Both the position numbers and the translations under genes were made by a program. The notes below the pieces were generated by a model. The model had not been told where the DNA came from. It made no database searches and saw only the letters and a list, made by a program, of their open reading frames with translations. Positions 7,991 to 16,370 of a stretch of DNA of 44,032 nt are shown here, piece by piece. The stretch's first letter is position 1; every line of letters begins with the position of its first letter. Source of the stretch: Streptobacillus ratti (GTDB lineage Bacteria > Fusobacteriota > Fusobacteriia > Fusobacteriales > Leptotrichiaceae); contig NZ_LKKW01000007.1 in assembly GCF_001891165.1 (NCBI RefSeq), forward strand, positions 1-44,032, in the 5' to 3' direction.

Positions 7991-8010
7991 AAAGTAAATG
8001 TTCTTACTTT
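7991..8010. promoter_or_regulatory. Perfect inverted repeat in the glucuronide operon leader
   Basis: AAAGTAA (7991-7997) and TTACTTT (8004-8010) flank ATGTTC. It could be a second kind of protein site or a small RNA hairpin. Its arms share GTAA/TTAC with the LacI-type sites but the centre differs. Confidence 0.4.
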
Positions 8011-8028
8011 ATTTTATTTAGTTATATT

Positions 8029-8043
8029 TGGTAAACGGTTACT
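8029..8043. promoter_or_regulatory. LacI-family operator, site 2
   Basis: TGGTAAACGGTTACT has a near-palindromic GTAAACGGTTAC core centred on CG (8036-8037), the usual architecture of LacI/GalR-family operators. It differs from site 3 at a single base. Confidence 0.7.
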
Positions 8044-8072
8044 TATCATAACCTTTTTTATTTAACTTATTA

Positions 8073-8087
8073 TGGTAAACGATTACT
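8073..8087. promoter_or_regulatory. LacI-family operator, site 3
   Basis: TGGTAAACGATTACT is a near-palindrome centred on CG (8080-8081), 44 bases from site 2. It lies about 25 bases before the first gene of the operon, so bound repressor could act as a roadblock. Confidence 0.7.
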
Positions 8088-8111
8088 AAAAATGGAAGGA
8101 ATGGAGAAATT

Positions 8112-8903
8112 ATGAAAAAAATTGTATGTGTTGATTCTGATGGTTGTGTAATGGATACAATGAACTATAAGCATATAGAATGTTTTGGTCCTCTTGCAGC
8201 TGATTTGTGGAACATTGAAGAAAGAGAAGAATTTTTAACATTATGGAATAATATTAACCTATATTCAAAAACTAGAGGTATAAATAGGTTTCAAGGATTA
8301 AATGAAATATTTAAAATATTTAGTGAAAAATATCCTAAATATTCAAAACTTAATGATGTTGATAATTGGATAAAAACTACTAATGAGTTATCTAATAATT
8401 CTTTAATTAGGGAAATAGAGACTAAAAATTCAGAGGAATTAAAGAAAGCCTTAAATTGGAGTTTAGAAGTTAATAAAAGAATAGTTTCTTTAGAGGGTAT
8501 GGATAAACCATTTGAAAAGGTTAAAGAAGCTTTTGAGGAAATGAAAGATAAAGTAAAAATAGTAATAGTATCATCTGCAAATAAGGAGGCTATACTTTCT
8601 GAATGGGAAAGACATGATTTACTTAAATATGTAGATATAGTAATGGGTCAAGATATGGGTACAAAAAAAGATTGCATAAAGAAAATATTAGATGAGGGTA
8701 TAGATGTAAACGATGTATTAATGATAGGAGATTCTCCTGGAGATATTACTGCTGCAAAAGAAAACAATGTATATTTTTATCCAATAATATTTGATGATGA
8801 AGCAAGAAGTTGGATTAGATTTAAAGAAGAAATTTTAGATAAGTTTATTAATAACCAATATGAAGATCAAAAATATATTGATGAATACAACAGTAAATTA
8901 TAG
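8112..8903 (+). CDS. HAD-superfamily phosphatase
   Basis: This 263-residue cytoplasmic hydrolase of the haloacid dehalogenase superfamily has motif I DSDGCVMD with the nucleophile and general acid at Asp8 and Asp10. Motif II is IVSSAN, a lysine follows in GTKKDC, and motif IV is GDSPGD. A helical cap occupies about residues 20-130. The substrate is probably a sugar phosphate or phosphoglycolate-like metabolite, but the sequence does not say which. It is the first gene of the glucuronide locus and lies 11 bases before the GH3 gene, so it is probably under LacI control. It is not a KDG kinase, which the pathway lacks here; a housekeeping phosphatase or a mutase-like role on a released sugar are alternatives. 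Confidence 0.82.
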   Translation: MKKIVCVDSDGCVMDTMNYKHIECFGPLAADLWNIEEREEFLTLWNNINLYSKTRGINRFQGLNEIFKIFSEKYPKYSKLNDVDNWIKTTNELSNNSLIREIETKNSEELKKALNWSLEVNKRIVSLEGMDKPFEKVKEAFEEMKDKVKIVIVSSANKEAILSEWERHDLLKYVDIVMGQDMGTKKDCIKKILDEGIDVNDVLMIGDSPGDITAAKENNVYFYPIIFDDEARSWIRFKEEILDKFINNQYEDQKYIDEYNSKL

Positions 8904-8914
8904 GAGGAGGTAAT

Positions 8915-10639
8915 ATGTCAAAATTAGTTAATTTAAGAGAAAAACCATACTGTTTAAATGATGAGCAAATTAAATGGGTGGAAGATACTTTAGCTAGTAT
9001 CACAGATGAAGAAAAAATTGGACAATTATTCTTTAATTTATTTTGGTTAGGTAATTTAGGACCTGAAGAATCAAAATATTCAAATGAGGAGATTGTTACG
9101 AAGTTTAAAGTTGGTGGTGCAAGATACCAAGGTGGAAATAAATATGAGGTAATGAATCTTTTAAATAGTTTACAAAAGAACTCTAAAATACCTTTACTTA
9201 TTGCTGCCAATTGTGATTCAGGTGGTAATGGTGCATGTTCAGATGGAACATATATTGCAACAGCCGCTATGTGTGAGGCAAGTGGAGATTTAGAAGTTTC
9301 ATATAACGCAGGATATGTAAGTGGTGTAGAGGAAGAAGCATTAGGAATTAATGTTAATTTTGATCCATGTGTAGATATACTTAAAAATTGGAGAAACACT
9401 ATAGTAAATACAAGAGCTTATGGTAGAGATGCAGATGTTGTTATTAAACATACTAATTCATATCTTAAAGGATTAGATAAAAGTAATATTATTAAATGTA
9501 TTAAACATTTTCCTGGTGATGGAACAGAAGAAAGAGATCAACATTTAATTTTAGGAGTAAATGAACTTACAGTAGAAGAATGGGAAAAATCTTTTGGAGA
9601 AGTTTATAGAAATCATATTAATAATGGTGTTGAAATGATAATGGCAGGACATATTGCACTTCCACATTATCAAAAATTAATAAATCCAAGTCTTGAGGAT
9701 AAAGATATTTTACCAGCAACATTATCTAAAGAATTATTAGAAGATTTATTAAAAGATAAATTAAACTTTAATGGTCTTGTAATAACAGATGCTTCTCATA
9801 TGTTAGGTATGACAGCTAGTATGAGAAGAAAAGATTATGTACCTTTAGCAATAGCATCAGGTTGTGATATGTTCTTATTCTTTAATGACATAGATGAAGA
9901 CTTTAACTATATGCTAGAGGGTTATAGAAATGGAGTAATAACAGAGGAAAGATTAAATGATGCAGTTAGAAGAATATTAGGTTTAAAAGCAAAATTAAAT
10001 TTACATATTAAACAAAAAGAAAATACTTTATTAAAAGATGAAAAAGGCTTAGATGTAATAGGTTGTGAAAAACATCTTAAGATGCAAAAAGATGCTGTTG
10101 ATAAAGGAATTAGTTTAATAAAAAATACTAAATTTGAATTACCTATTAGACCTGAAACACATAAAAAAATCAGACTATATATACTTGAGGGAGAGAAAAA
10201 CGGTATATATAGACCTAATGAAAAATTTCAAGAATACTGTATTAAAAAATTAGAAGAAAAAGGATTTGAAGTAACGGTAAATGAATCAGGAAAAAGAGAA
10301 AAAGGTTCTATAGAACAATACAGAAGTGAAGTAGATGCAGCATTAGTTTTTGCAAATATCAAAGGATATGCTGAAGCAAATAATATGAGAATAAAATGGA
10401 GTGGACCTATGTCTAATGAAATTCCATGGTATGTACATGAAGTTCCAACAGTAATGGTATCCTTTAATTTCACTAATCATTTACATGATGCTACTATGGT
10501 TAAATGCTATATAAACGCATATTGTGATAATGAGGTAACTATAGATGCTTTAATAGAAAAATTAATGGGAGAATCAGAATTTAAAGGTCAACATTTTAAT
10601 GAAAATGTATGGGCTGGTCAATGGCAATCTAAATTATAA
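8915..10639 (+). CDS. Glycoside hydrolase family 3, NagZ-type beta-N-acetylhexosaminidase-like
   Basis: This 574-residue GH3 enzyme has no signal peptide and is probably cytoplasmic. The TIM-barrel domain spans about residues 20-360. It carries KHFPGDG near residue 197, followed by a D-x-H pair (RDQH) that matches the His/Asp acid-base dyad of NagZ enzymes, and ITDASHML with the predicted nucleophile Asp near residue 292. A C-terminal alpha/beta domain (about 385-574) makes it longer than E. coli NagZ (341). GGAGGTAAT precedes the ATG. Beside a beta-glucuronidase it probably removes the N-acetylhexosamine, or possibly another beta-linked sugar, from imported glucuronic-acid-containing disaccharides. 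Peptidoglycan recycling is the alternative. Confidence 0.85.
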   Translation: MSKLVNLREKPYCLNDEQIKWVEDTLASITDEEKIGQLFFNLFWLGNLGPEESKYSNEEIVTKFKVGGARYQGGNKYEVMNLLNSLQKNSKIPLLIAANCDSGGNGACSDGTYIATAAMCEASGDLEVSYNAGYVSGVEEEALGINVNFDPCVDILKNWRNTIVNTRAYGRDADVVIKHTNSYLKGLDKSNIIKCIKHFPGDGTEERDQHLILGVNELTVEEWEKSFGEVYRNHINNGVEMIMAGHIALPHYQKLINPSLEDKDILPATLSKELLEDLLKDKLNFNGLVITDASHMLGMTASMRRKDYVPLAIASGCDMFLFFNDIDEDFNYMLEGYRNGVITEERLNDAVRRILGLKAKLNLHIKQKENTLLKDEKGLDVIGCEKHLKMQKDAVDKGISLIKNTKFELPIRPETHKKIRLYILEGEKNGIYRPNEKFQEYCIKKLEEKGFEVTVNESGKREKGSIEQYRSEVDAALVFANIKGYAEANNMRIKWSGPMSNEIPWYVHEVPTVMVSFNFTNHLHDATMVKCYINAYCDNEVTIDALIEKLMGESEFKGQHFNENVWAGQWQSKL

Positions 10640-10652
10640 GGAGGGTGATTAC

Positions 10653-12419
10653 ATGCTATATCCATTATCAACATTAAGTAGGGAAATTATTGATTTAAAT
10701 GGTATATGGGACTTTAATTTTGAAAATGATTTAACAAAATATAAGATTAGTGTTCCTGCATCTTTTAATGATCAATTTTCTGAGTTTGAAAAGAAACATT
10801 ATGTAGGAAATATGTTCTACAAAAAAGATTTTATTGTATCAAAATATATGTTGGAAAAAAGAATTTATTTAAGATTTGGCTCCGTATCACATATTGCAAA
10901 AGTATATGTTAATAATATTTTTGTAGGGGAACACAAAGGTGGATTTACACCTTTTGAGTTTGAAATTACAGAATTTGTTAAATTAGGAGAAAATAATTTA
11001 GAAGTATTAGTTTCAAATGTACTAGATTATAGTTCACTTCCAGTAGGTAACTATAAAGAGATTAAAGATGAAAATGGTAATGTAGTAAAAAAATTAGTAG
11101 ATGAAAATTTTGATTTCTTTAATTATGCAGGAATACATAGACCTGTAAAGTTATGGATTAAACCTAAAAATCATATAGAAGATATAACTATTACATATGA
11201 TGTATTTGATAAAAATGCAAAAGTAAATGTAAAAGTAGATTTTATGGGAGAAGCAAAGGAAATAAGAGTAACAATTTTAGATGAAGAAAATAATATAGTT
11301 GCTGGAGGAAATAATTTAAATATATCAAATGTAAAATTATGGCAACCTTTAAATGCCTATTTATATAAGGCTAAGGTTGAGTTAATTAATAAATCTGATG
11401 AAGTAGAAGATGAATACATAGAAGAATTTGGTATAAGAACAGTTGAAGTTAGGGATAATAAATTCTTAATCAATGGAAAACCTTTTTATTTTAAAGGATT
11501 TGGTAAACATGAGGATACATATTTACATGGTAGAGGATTAGATGAAGTGGCTAATGTAGTAGACATCAGTAGAATGAAATGGTTAGGAGCTAATTCATTT
11601 AGAACCTCACATTATCCATATTCTGAAGAAATGATGAGACTTGCAGATAGAGAAGGTTTTGTTGTAATAGATGAAACAACAGCTGTAGGACTAATGGAAA
11701 ATTTTGGATTTAATCTTATGGGAAATCCAGAAAAGAAGAATACATGGGAAACTTTAAATACAAAAGAAGCACATGAACAAGTAATAAAGGAGTTGATTAA
11801 AAGAGATAAAAATCATGCTTGTGTTGTTATGTGGTCTATAGCAAATGAATCATCTACTGCTGAAGTTGGTGCATATGAATATTTTGAACCATTATTTAAA
11901 CTTGCAAGAAAATTAGATGCTCAAAATAGACCATGTACATTTATAAATATCATGCTTGCACCAGCTGGAAAATGTTTAGCTTCTAGTTTATGTGATGTAA
12001 TTTGTTTAAATAGATATTATGGTTGGTATGTAGATTTATCTGACTTAGAAACAGCAGAAATAAATATGAGAAAAGAATTGGAATATTGGCATAAATTATT
12101 CCCAGATAAACCAATAATGTTTACAGAATATGGAGCAGATACTATTTCAGGAATGCACGATATAGATATTAGAACACCATTTACAGAGGAATTTCAAATA
12201 GAATATTACAAAATGAATGAAAAAGTATTTGATAGTTTAGATTATTTTGTAGGGGAACAAACATGGAACTTTGCAGATTTTCAAACAAAATTTGGAATAT
12301 TTAGAGTTCAAGGAAATAAAAAAGGTGTATTTACAAGAGAAAGAGCACCAAAATTAGTAGCCCATCACTTAAGAAAAAGATGGAATAATATACCTGAATT
12401 TAATTATAAGTTAAAATAA
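10653..12419 (+). CDS. uidA: Beta-glucuronidase (GH2)
   Basis: This 588-residue GH2 enzyme hydrolyses beta-D-glucuronides to glucuronate and aglycone in the cytoplasm. It has the jelly-roll, immunoglobulin-like and TIM-barrel domains. The acid/base Glu is near residue 399 in WSIANES and the nucleophile Glu near 492 in FTEYGAD. GEQTWNFADF and the NKKGVFTRERAPK block follow. The N-x-K pair (about 555/557) is the carboxylate-recognition motif that separates glucuronidases from galactosidases. ATG at 10653 follows AAGGAGGGTG with good spacing; an upstream in-frame ATG lies inside the GH3 gene and is unlikely. It resembles E. coli GusA/UidA (about 603 residues) throughout. Confidence 0.95.
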   Translation: MLYPLSTLSREIIDLNGIWDFNFENDLTKYKISVPASFNDQFSEFEKKHYVGNMFYKKDFIVSKYMLEKRIYLRFGSVSHIAKVYVNNIFVGEHKGGFTPFEFEITEFVKLGENNLEVLVSNVLDYSSLPVGNYKEIKDENGNVVKKLVDENFDFFNYAGIHRPVKLWIKPKNHIEDITITYDVFDKNAKVNVKVDFMGEAKEIRVTILDEENNIVAGGNNLNISNVKLWQPLNAYLYKAKVELINKSDEVEDEYIEEFGIRTVEVRDNKFLINGKPFYFKGFGKHEDTYLHGRGLDEVANVVDISRMKWLGANSFRTSHYPYSEEMMRLADREGFVVIDETTAVGLMENFGFNLMGNPEKKNTWETLNTKEAHEQVIKELIKRDKNHACVVMWSIANESSTAEVGAYEYFEPLFKLARKLDAQNRPCTFINIMLAPAGKCLASSLCDVICLNRYYGWYVDLSDLETAEINMRKELEYWHKLFPDKPIMFTEYGADTISGMHDIDIRTPFTEEFQIEYYKMNEKVFDSLDYFVGEQTWNFADFQTKFGIFRVQGNKKGVFTRERAPKLVAHHLRKRWNNIPEFNYKLK

Positions 12420-12431
12420 TAGGAGGATAAA

Positions 12432-13874
12432 ATGGAAGAAATAAAATACAACAAAGCCGAAATATGGCAAATAGCTTTATTTTCATTAAATAACACTGCA
12501 ACTAATATATTTTTTGCGTTGACATTTTACTTAGGATATTTTGCAACAGGATTTATGGGAGTTGCAACAGTATTAATATCAAATGTATTAACAGCAATGA
12601 GAATTTTTGATGGTATTACAGATCCATTAATAGGATATTTAATAGATAAAACTAATGGTAAATTTGGTAAATTTAGACCATATATGATTATAGGTAATGT
12701 AATTATGGCAGTTACTATGACATTAATATACATAGTTACACCTACATTACCAGAATCAGTAAGATTTCCATTTTTCTTGGTAGTTTACATAATATATATT
12801 CTTGGATATACATGTCAAACAGCAGTAACTAAGGCAGGTCAAGCTTGTATTACTAATGACCCTAAACAAAGACCTTTATTTTCAAGTTTTGAGGGTGGAT
12901 ATACATTAGTATTTCTTTCATTGATTTTACCTACTTATGTAAATGGGTATTTATTACCTAAATATAATAGTGCATTTACTTTAAATTTATTTAGAGAATT
13001 TGTATTTACATTTATGTTTGCAAGTGCAGTATTAACAATATTATCATTTATAGGTATATATAAAAAGGATAGAATGGAATTTTTTGGTTCAGGTGAAGTT
13101 AAGTCAGAAATTAAATTTAGAGATTATGTTGATATTATAAAAAATAATAGAGCTATACAAACTTTAATAGTGGCAGCTTCAACAGATAAAATAGCATTAA
13201 CTACAGCTGGAAATGCAGCAGTAGGTATAATGATTTATGGTATTATTATGGGAGATAATACTTTACAATCTAAACTTGCATTAATTACTATAATACCAGC
13301 ATTTGTACTTTTACAATATTTTGCTCAGTATTCAAGAAGACTTGGAATCAGAAAAGGTATGATAACTACTGCTTGGGGAGCAATTATGACTTATACATTA
13401 TTATTCCTATTATTCCAGTTTGGAGATCCTACAAAAATTAGTGCAAATAACTTATTTGGATTTGAAACTTTAGCGTTCATTATCTTATGGTGTATAGGTA
13501 GAGGATTTGTAGGAGCAAGTGGAGGATTAACTATTAATGCTATAGCAGATTGTGCAGATTATGAAACATATAGAACAGGAAAATATGTACCTGGTATGAT
13601 GGGAACATTATTCTCATTTGTAGATAAAATCATATCATCTGTTTCAACAACTGTAATAGGAGTTGTAATTGCTATGATAGGATATACAAATGGATTCCCT
13701 AAAATAGGAGATCCTAATACTCCACAATTATTTTATGCAGCTATGTTCTTATTCTTAGGAATGCCTATACTTGGGTGGCTAGCATCAGTTATTGCATTAA
13801 AGTTCTATCCATTAACAGCTGAAAAGATGCAAGAGATACAAAAACATATAAGTGATTTAAAACAATCTAAATAG
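12432..13874 (+). CDS. GPH-family glycoside/hexuronide:cation symporter
   Basis: This 480-residue inner-membrane transporter has about twelve hydrophobic segments. It belongs to the glycoside-pentoside-hexuronide:cation symporter family (MelB, GusB/UidB, XynB types). The signature FDGITDPLIGYLIDKTNGKFG, with an acidic residue in helix II and the charged loop after it, is clear near residues 57-80. A GRGFVGASGGLTINAIADCADYE block is present in the C-terminal half. AGGAGG precedes the ATG, and the gap to the glucuronidase gene is 12 bases. Its place next to the glucuronidase indicates uptake of glucuronides or small uronic-acid oligosaccharides, probably with H+ or Na+. The exact substrate is inferred. 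Confidence 0.9.
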   Translation: MEEIKYNKAEIWQIALFSLNNTATNIFFALTFYLGYFATGFMGVATVLISNVLTAMRIFDGITDPLIGYLIDKTNGKFGKFRPYMIIGNVIMAVTMTLIYIVTPTLPESVRFPFFLVVYIIYILGYTCQTAVTKAGQACITNDPKQRPLFSSFEGGYTLVFLSLILPTYVNGYLLPKYNSAFTLNLFREFVFTFMFASAVLTILSFIGIYKKDRMEFFGSGEVKSEIKFRDYVDIIKNNRAIQTLIVAASTDKIALTTAGNAAVGIMIYGIIMGDNTLQSKLALITIIPAFVLLQYFAQYSRRLGIRKGMITTAWGAIMTYTLLFLLFQFGDPTKISANNLFGFETLAFIILWCIGRGFVGASGGLTINAIADCADYETYRTGKYVPGMMGTLFSFVDKIISSVSTTVIGVVIAMIGYTNGFPKIGDPNTPQLFYAAMFLFLGMPILGWLASVIALKFYPLTAEKMQEIQKHISDLKQSK

Positions 13875-13886
13875 TAAACGTTGTAC
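13874..13886. promoter_or_regulatory. LacI-type half operator upstream of the regulator gene
   Basis: GTAAACGTTGTAC carries the perfect left arm GTAAACG of operator sites 2 and 3 and an imperfect right arm. It lies immediately upstream of the regulator's -35 box, directly after the transporter stop codon, and could allow autoregulation. Confidence 0.45.
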
Positions 13887-13893
13887 TTTTTTG

Positions 13894-13920
13894 TTGACAA
13901 TTTCTATAATAAGTTATAAT
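13894..13920 (+). promoter_or_regulatory. Predicted promoter for the LacI regulator and downstream hexuronate genes
   Basis: TTGACA (13894-13899) and TATAAT (13915-13920) are both consensus boxes, but the spacer is only 15 bases, which would weaken the promoter. It would let the regulator and uxaC-uxuA-uxuB-kdgA be transcribed independently of the first four genes. Confidence 0.65.
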
Positions 13921-13961
13921 ATTGGTATATAAATATTAGTAAGGAAAGATTGTGTAAATTT

Positions 13962-14951
13962 ATGGACGAAAAAGTAACGATTAAAACTATAGCTAAGATT
14001 GCAGAAGTATCAACAAAAACAGTATCAAAAGTAATAAATAATCAAAGTGGAGTAAAACTTTCAACAAGAAATAAGGTTTTAGATATCATGAAAGAATATA
14101 ATTATAGTATAAACTACAATGCTAAAAGATTATCTGAGAGTAAATCAAGAAATATAGCATTGGTTGCTAATATATCTAAAAAACATCCACTTAATAAAAA
14201 CTATATTATTATGCAATATATTTTAGAAATAATAAAAGATTATGAGGTTATAGTATATAACTCTGTAAAAGATTTACAAGAAAATCCATATGGTGGAATA
14301 TCAAAAGGTTATTATGATGGAATAATATTATTAAATCCTAAATATATTGAAGATATAGAATATGTTAAAAAAAGTAATTTACCTTTTGTAATTTCAGGGA
14401 TATATGGTAACTACAGTTATGTAGGTACAGATCAATTTCAAAGTGGTATTATTGCAACAGAACATTTGATAGAACAAAATTGTAAAAATATACTCTTTTT
14501 ATTAGATAATAAAAAGAGTTTTACAGCAATTAAGAAGATACAAGGATATAAAGAAGCATTGAAAACGAATGGTATTAAATATTTTGAAGAAAATGTTATA
14601 GATGGTTTTTCTTCTCCTGAAAGTGTAGAACAATACATTTCAAACTTATATATTAAAAATAAATTGCCAGATGCAATATTACTAGATTCAGATTATCCAG
14701 TATTTGGAGCATTAAGGGCCTTTACTAAATTAGGTATTAAATGTCCAGAAGATATTAAAGTATTAACCTTTGGAGATACCTTTATATGTTCTGCACTTAC
14801 ACCATCTATAACGGCAATAAAACAAAATTTTGAATTAATTGCTAAAAAACTATTAGAAATATTAATAGATAAAATAGAAAATGAAAATAAAATAGATAAA
14901 AGCTTTGAAATTGCATCAGAGTTAATAGTTAGAGAATCTACAAAAAAATAG
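13962..14951 (+). CDS. LacI/GalR-family transcriptional regulator of hexuronate genes
   Basis: This 329-residue regulator has an N-terminal LacI helix-turn-helix at about residues 5-58 (TIKTIAKIAEVSTKTVSKV) and a periplasmic-binding-protein-like effector domain to the C-terminus (FVISGIYG, YVGTDQFQSG, PDAILLDSDYPVFGAL, TPSITAIKQNF). It probably binds the GTAAACG-type sites upstream of the HAD gene and of itself and is released by glucuronate, fructuronate or a glucuronide. ATG at 13962 gives the usual family N-terminus. An in-frame TTG at 13950 sits closer to AGGAAAG and remains possible. It separates the glycosidase/transport genes from the catabolic genes. Confidence 0.9.
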   Translation: MDEKVTIKTIAKIAEVSTKTVSKVINNQSGVKLSTRNKVLDIMKEYNYSINYNAKRLSESKSRNIALVANISKKHPLNKNYIIMQYILEIIKDYEVIVYNSVKDLQENPYGGISKGYYDGIILLNPKYIEDIEYVKKSNLPFVISGIYGNYSYVGTDQFQSGIIATEHLIEQNCKNILFLLDNKKSFTAIKKIQGYKEALKTNGIKYFEENVIDGFSSPESVEQYISNLYIKNKLPDAILLDSDYPVFGALRAFTKLGIKCPEDIKVLTFGDTFICSALTPSITAIKQNFELIAKKLLEILIDKIENENKIDKSFEIASELIVRESTKK

Positions 14952-14966
14952 AAAGGATAACATAAA

Positions 14967-16367
14967 ATGAGCTTTATAAATCATAATTTTATGTTACATA
15001 ATGACATATCAAAAAAGCTATATAACATTGCAAAGGATAAAAAGATAATAGATTATCATTGTCATTTAGATCCTAAATTAATAGCTGAAGATAAAGAATT
15101 TGAAGATATTACAGAAATTTGGTTATTAGGCGACCACTATAAATGGAGAGCCATGAGAGCAAATGGAGTAAATGAAAATAATATTACTGGTAATGTGAGT
15201 AATAAGGAAAAGTTTAAAGCATGGGCATATACTTTAGAAAATACAGTAGGTAATCCTTTATTTCATTGGTCAGCTATGGAATTGAAAAAATATTTTAATA
15301 TAGATGATTTGTTGAATAAAGAAAATTGGGAAGAAATATGGGAAAAATCAAATAAGGTAATTAAGGAAAAAAAATTAAGTCCTAAAAAATTAATAGAAAT
15401 GTCAAATGTAGAATATGTTTGTACAACAGATGGTCCACTTGATGATTTAAGATATCATGATGAAATTAAAAAAGATATTAATTTTAATGTTAGGGTAGAA
15501 CCTGGATTTAGACCTGATATGTTTTTTAATATATATAGCGATAACTTTTTATCATTAGTTAATAAACTTTCTGAAATTACAGGAAAAAATATTAGTACAT
15601 ATAGAGAATATATTGAAGCTATGTATGAAAGAATAAAATATTTTAATGATAAGGGTTGTACTGTATCTGACCATGGAATATCTAAATTAGAATTTAGTAA
15701 ATATAGTGAAGAAGAAGTAAAAGAAATATTTAATAAGATATTAAATAGAGAAAATATTACTAATGATGAGTATAAAAAATATTTAACATCATTTTTAGTA
15801 GACTTATCTAAGAAATATAAGGAATATGGGTGGGTAATGCAGCTTCATTTTGGTGCAATTAGAAATAATGATGCAACATTACTTGACACTATAGGATTTG
15901 ATGCAGGTTCTGATTCAATAATGGATCAAGGAAATGTTGCAGAAAATCTAAACCTTTTAATTTCATTGATGAAAGCAAATGGGACATTACCTAAATTTAT
16001 AGTATATAACTTAGATCCTAGTCAAAATAACATGGTAGCATGTAGTTTAGCTAATTTTAGTTCAAATCTTCCAAAAGGATATTTACAATATGGTTCAGGT
16101 TGGTGGTTTAATGATACTAAAGAGGGTATGTTAAGACAACTTAAATCACTAGCAGACCAAGGATTATTAATGAATTTTGTGGGAATGTTGACAGATTCAA
16201 GAAGTTTTGTTTCATATATTAGACATGACTATTTTAGAAGAATACTTTGTGAATTTATTGGTGATTTAGTAATTAAGGGTGAAATACCTAATGATGATAG
16301 GTTACTTACAAAATTAATAGAAAATATTTCATATAGAAACGCTTTAGAGTATTTTGGATTGGAGTAA
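14967..16367 (+). CDS. uxaC: Glucuronate isomerase UxaC
   Basis: This 466-residue cytoplasmic enzyme of the amidohydrolase superfamily isomerises D-glucuronate to D-fructuronate, and also galacturonate to tagaturonate. It carries the DYHCHLDP metal-binding motif near residue 30, LLGDHYKWRAMRANGV, VCTTDGPLDDLRYH, the MQLHFGAIRNN block and the C-terminal LTDSRSFVSYIRHDYFRR signature. The length matches the family (about 470). AAGGATAA precedes the ATG. It starts the lower pathway (uxaC-uxuA-uxuB-kdgA), in which all gaps are under 5 bases. Confidence 0.96.
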   Translation: MSFINHNFMLHNDISKKLYNIAKDKKIIDYHCHLDPKLIAEDKEFEDITEIWLLGDHYKWRAMRANGVNENNITGNVSNKEKFKAWAYTLENTVGNPLFHWSAMELKKYFNIDDLLNKENWEEIWEKSNKVIKEKKLSPKKLIEMSNVEYVCTTDGPLDDLRYHDEIKKDINFNVRVEPGFRPDMFFNIYSDNFLSLVNKLSEITGKNISTYREYIEAMYERIKYFNDKGCTVSDHGISKLEFSKYSEEEVKEIFNKILNRENITNDEYKKYLTSFLVDLSKKYKEYGWVMQLHFGAIRNNDATLLDTIGFDAGSDSIMDQGNVAENLNLLISLMKANGTLPKFIVYNLDPSQNNMVACSLANFSSNLPKGYLQYGSGWWFNDTKEGMLRQLKSLADQGLLMNFVGMLTDSRSFVSYIRHDYFRRILCEFIGDLVIKGEIPNDDRLLTKLIENISYRNALEYFGLE

Positions 16368-16370
16368 GAA

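Noticed and set aside
7975-8087. CcpA cre sites rather than LacI-type operators
   Set aside because: The CG-centred GTAAACG sites are repeated beside the local LacI-family gene, and the 14-base cre pattern does not fit all copies. CcpA-like binding cannot be fully excluded.
8112-8903. HAD protein as the missing KDG kinase
   Set aside because: It has HAD phosphatase motifs and no PfkB/ribokinase or other kinase signature.
8848-9399. Long minus-strand frame opposite the GH3 gene
   Set aside because: It is antisense to a clear GH3 coding region, shows no family features and is an artefact of codon bias.
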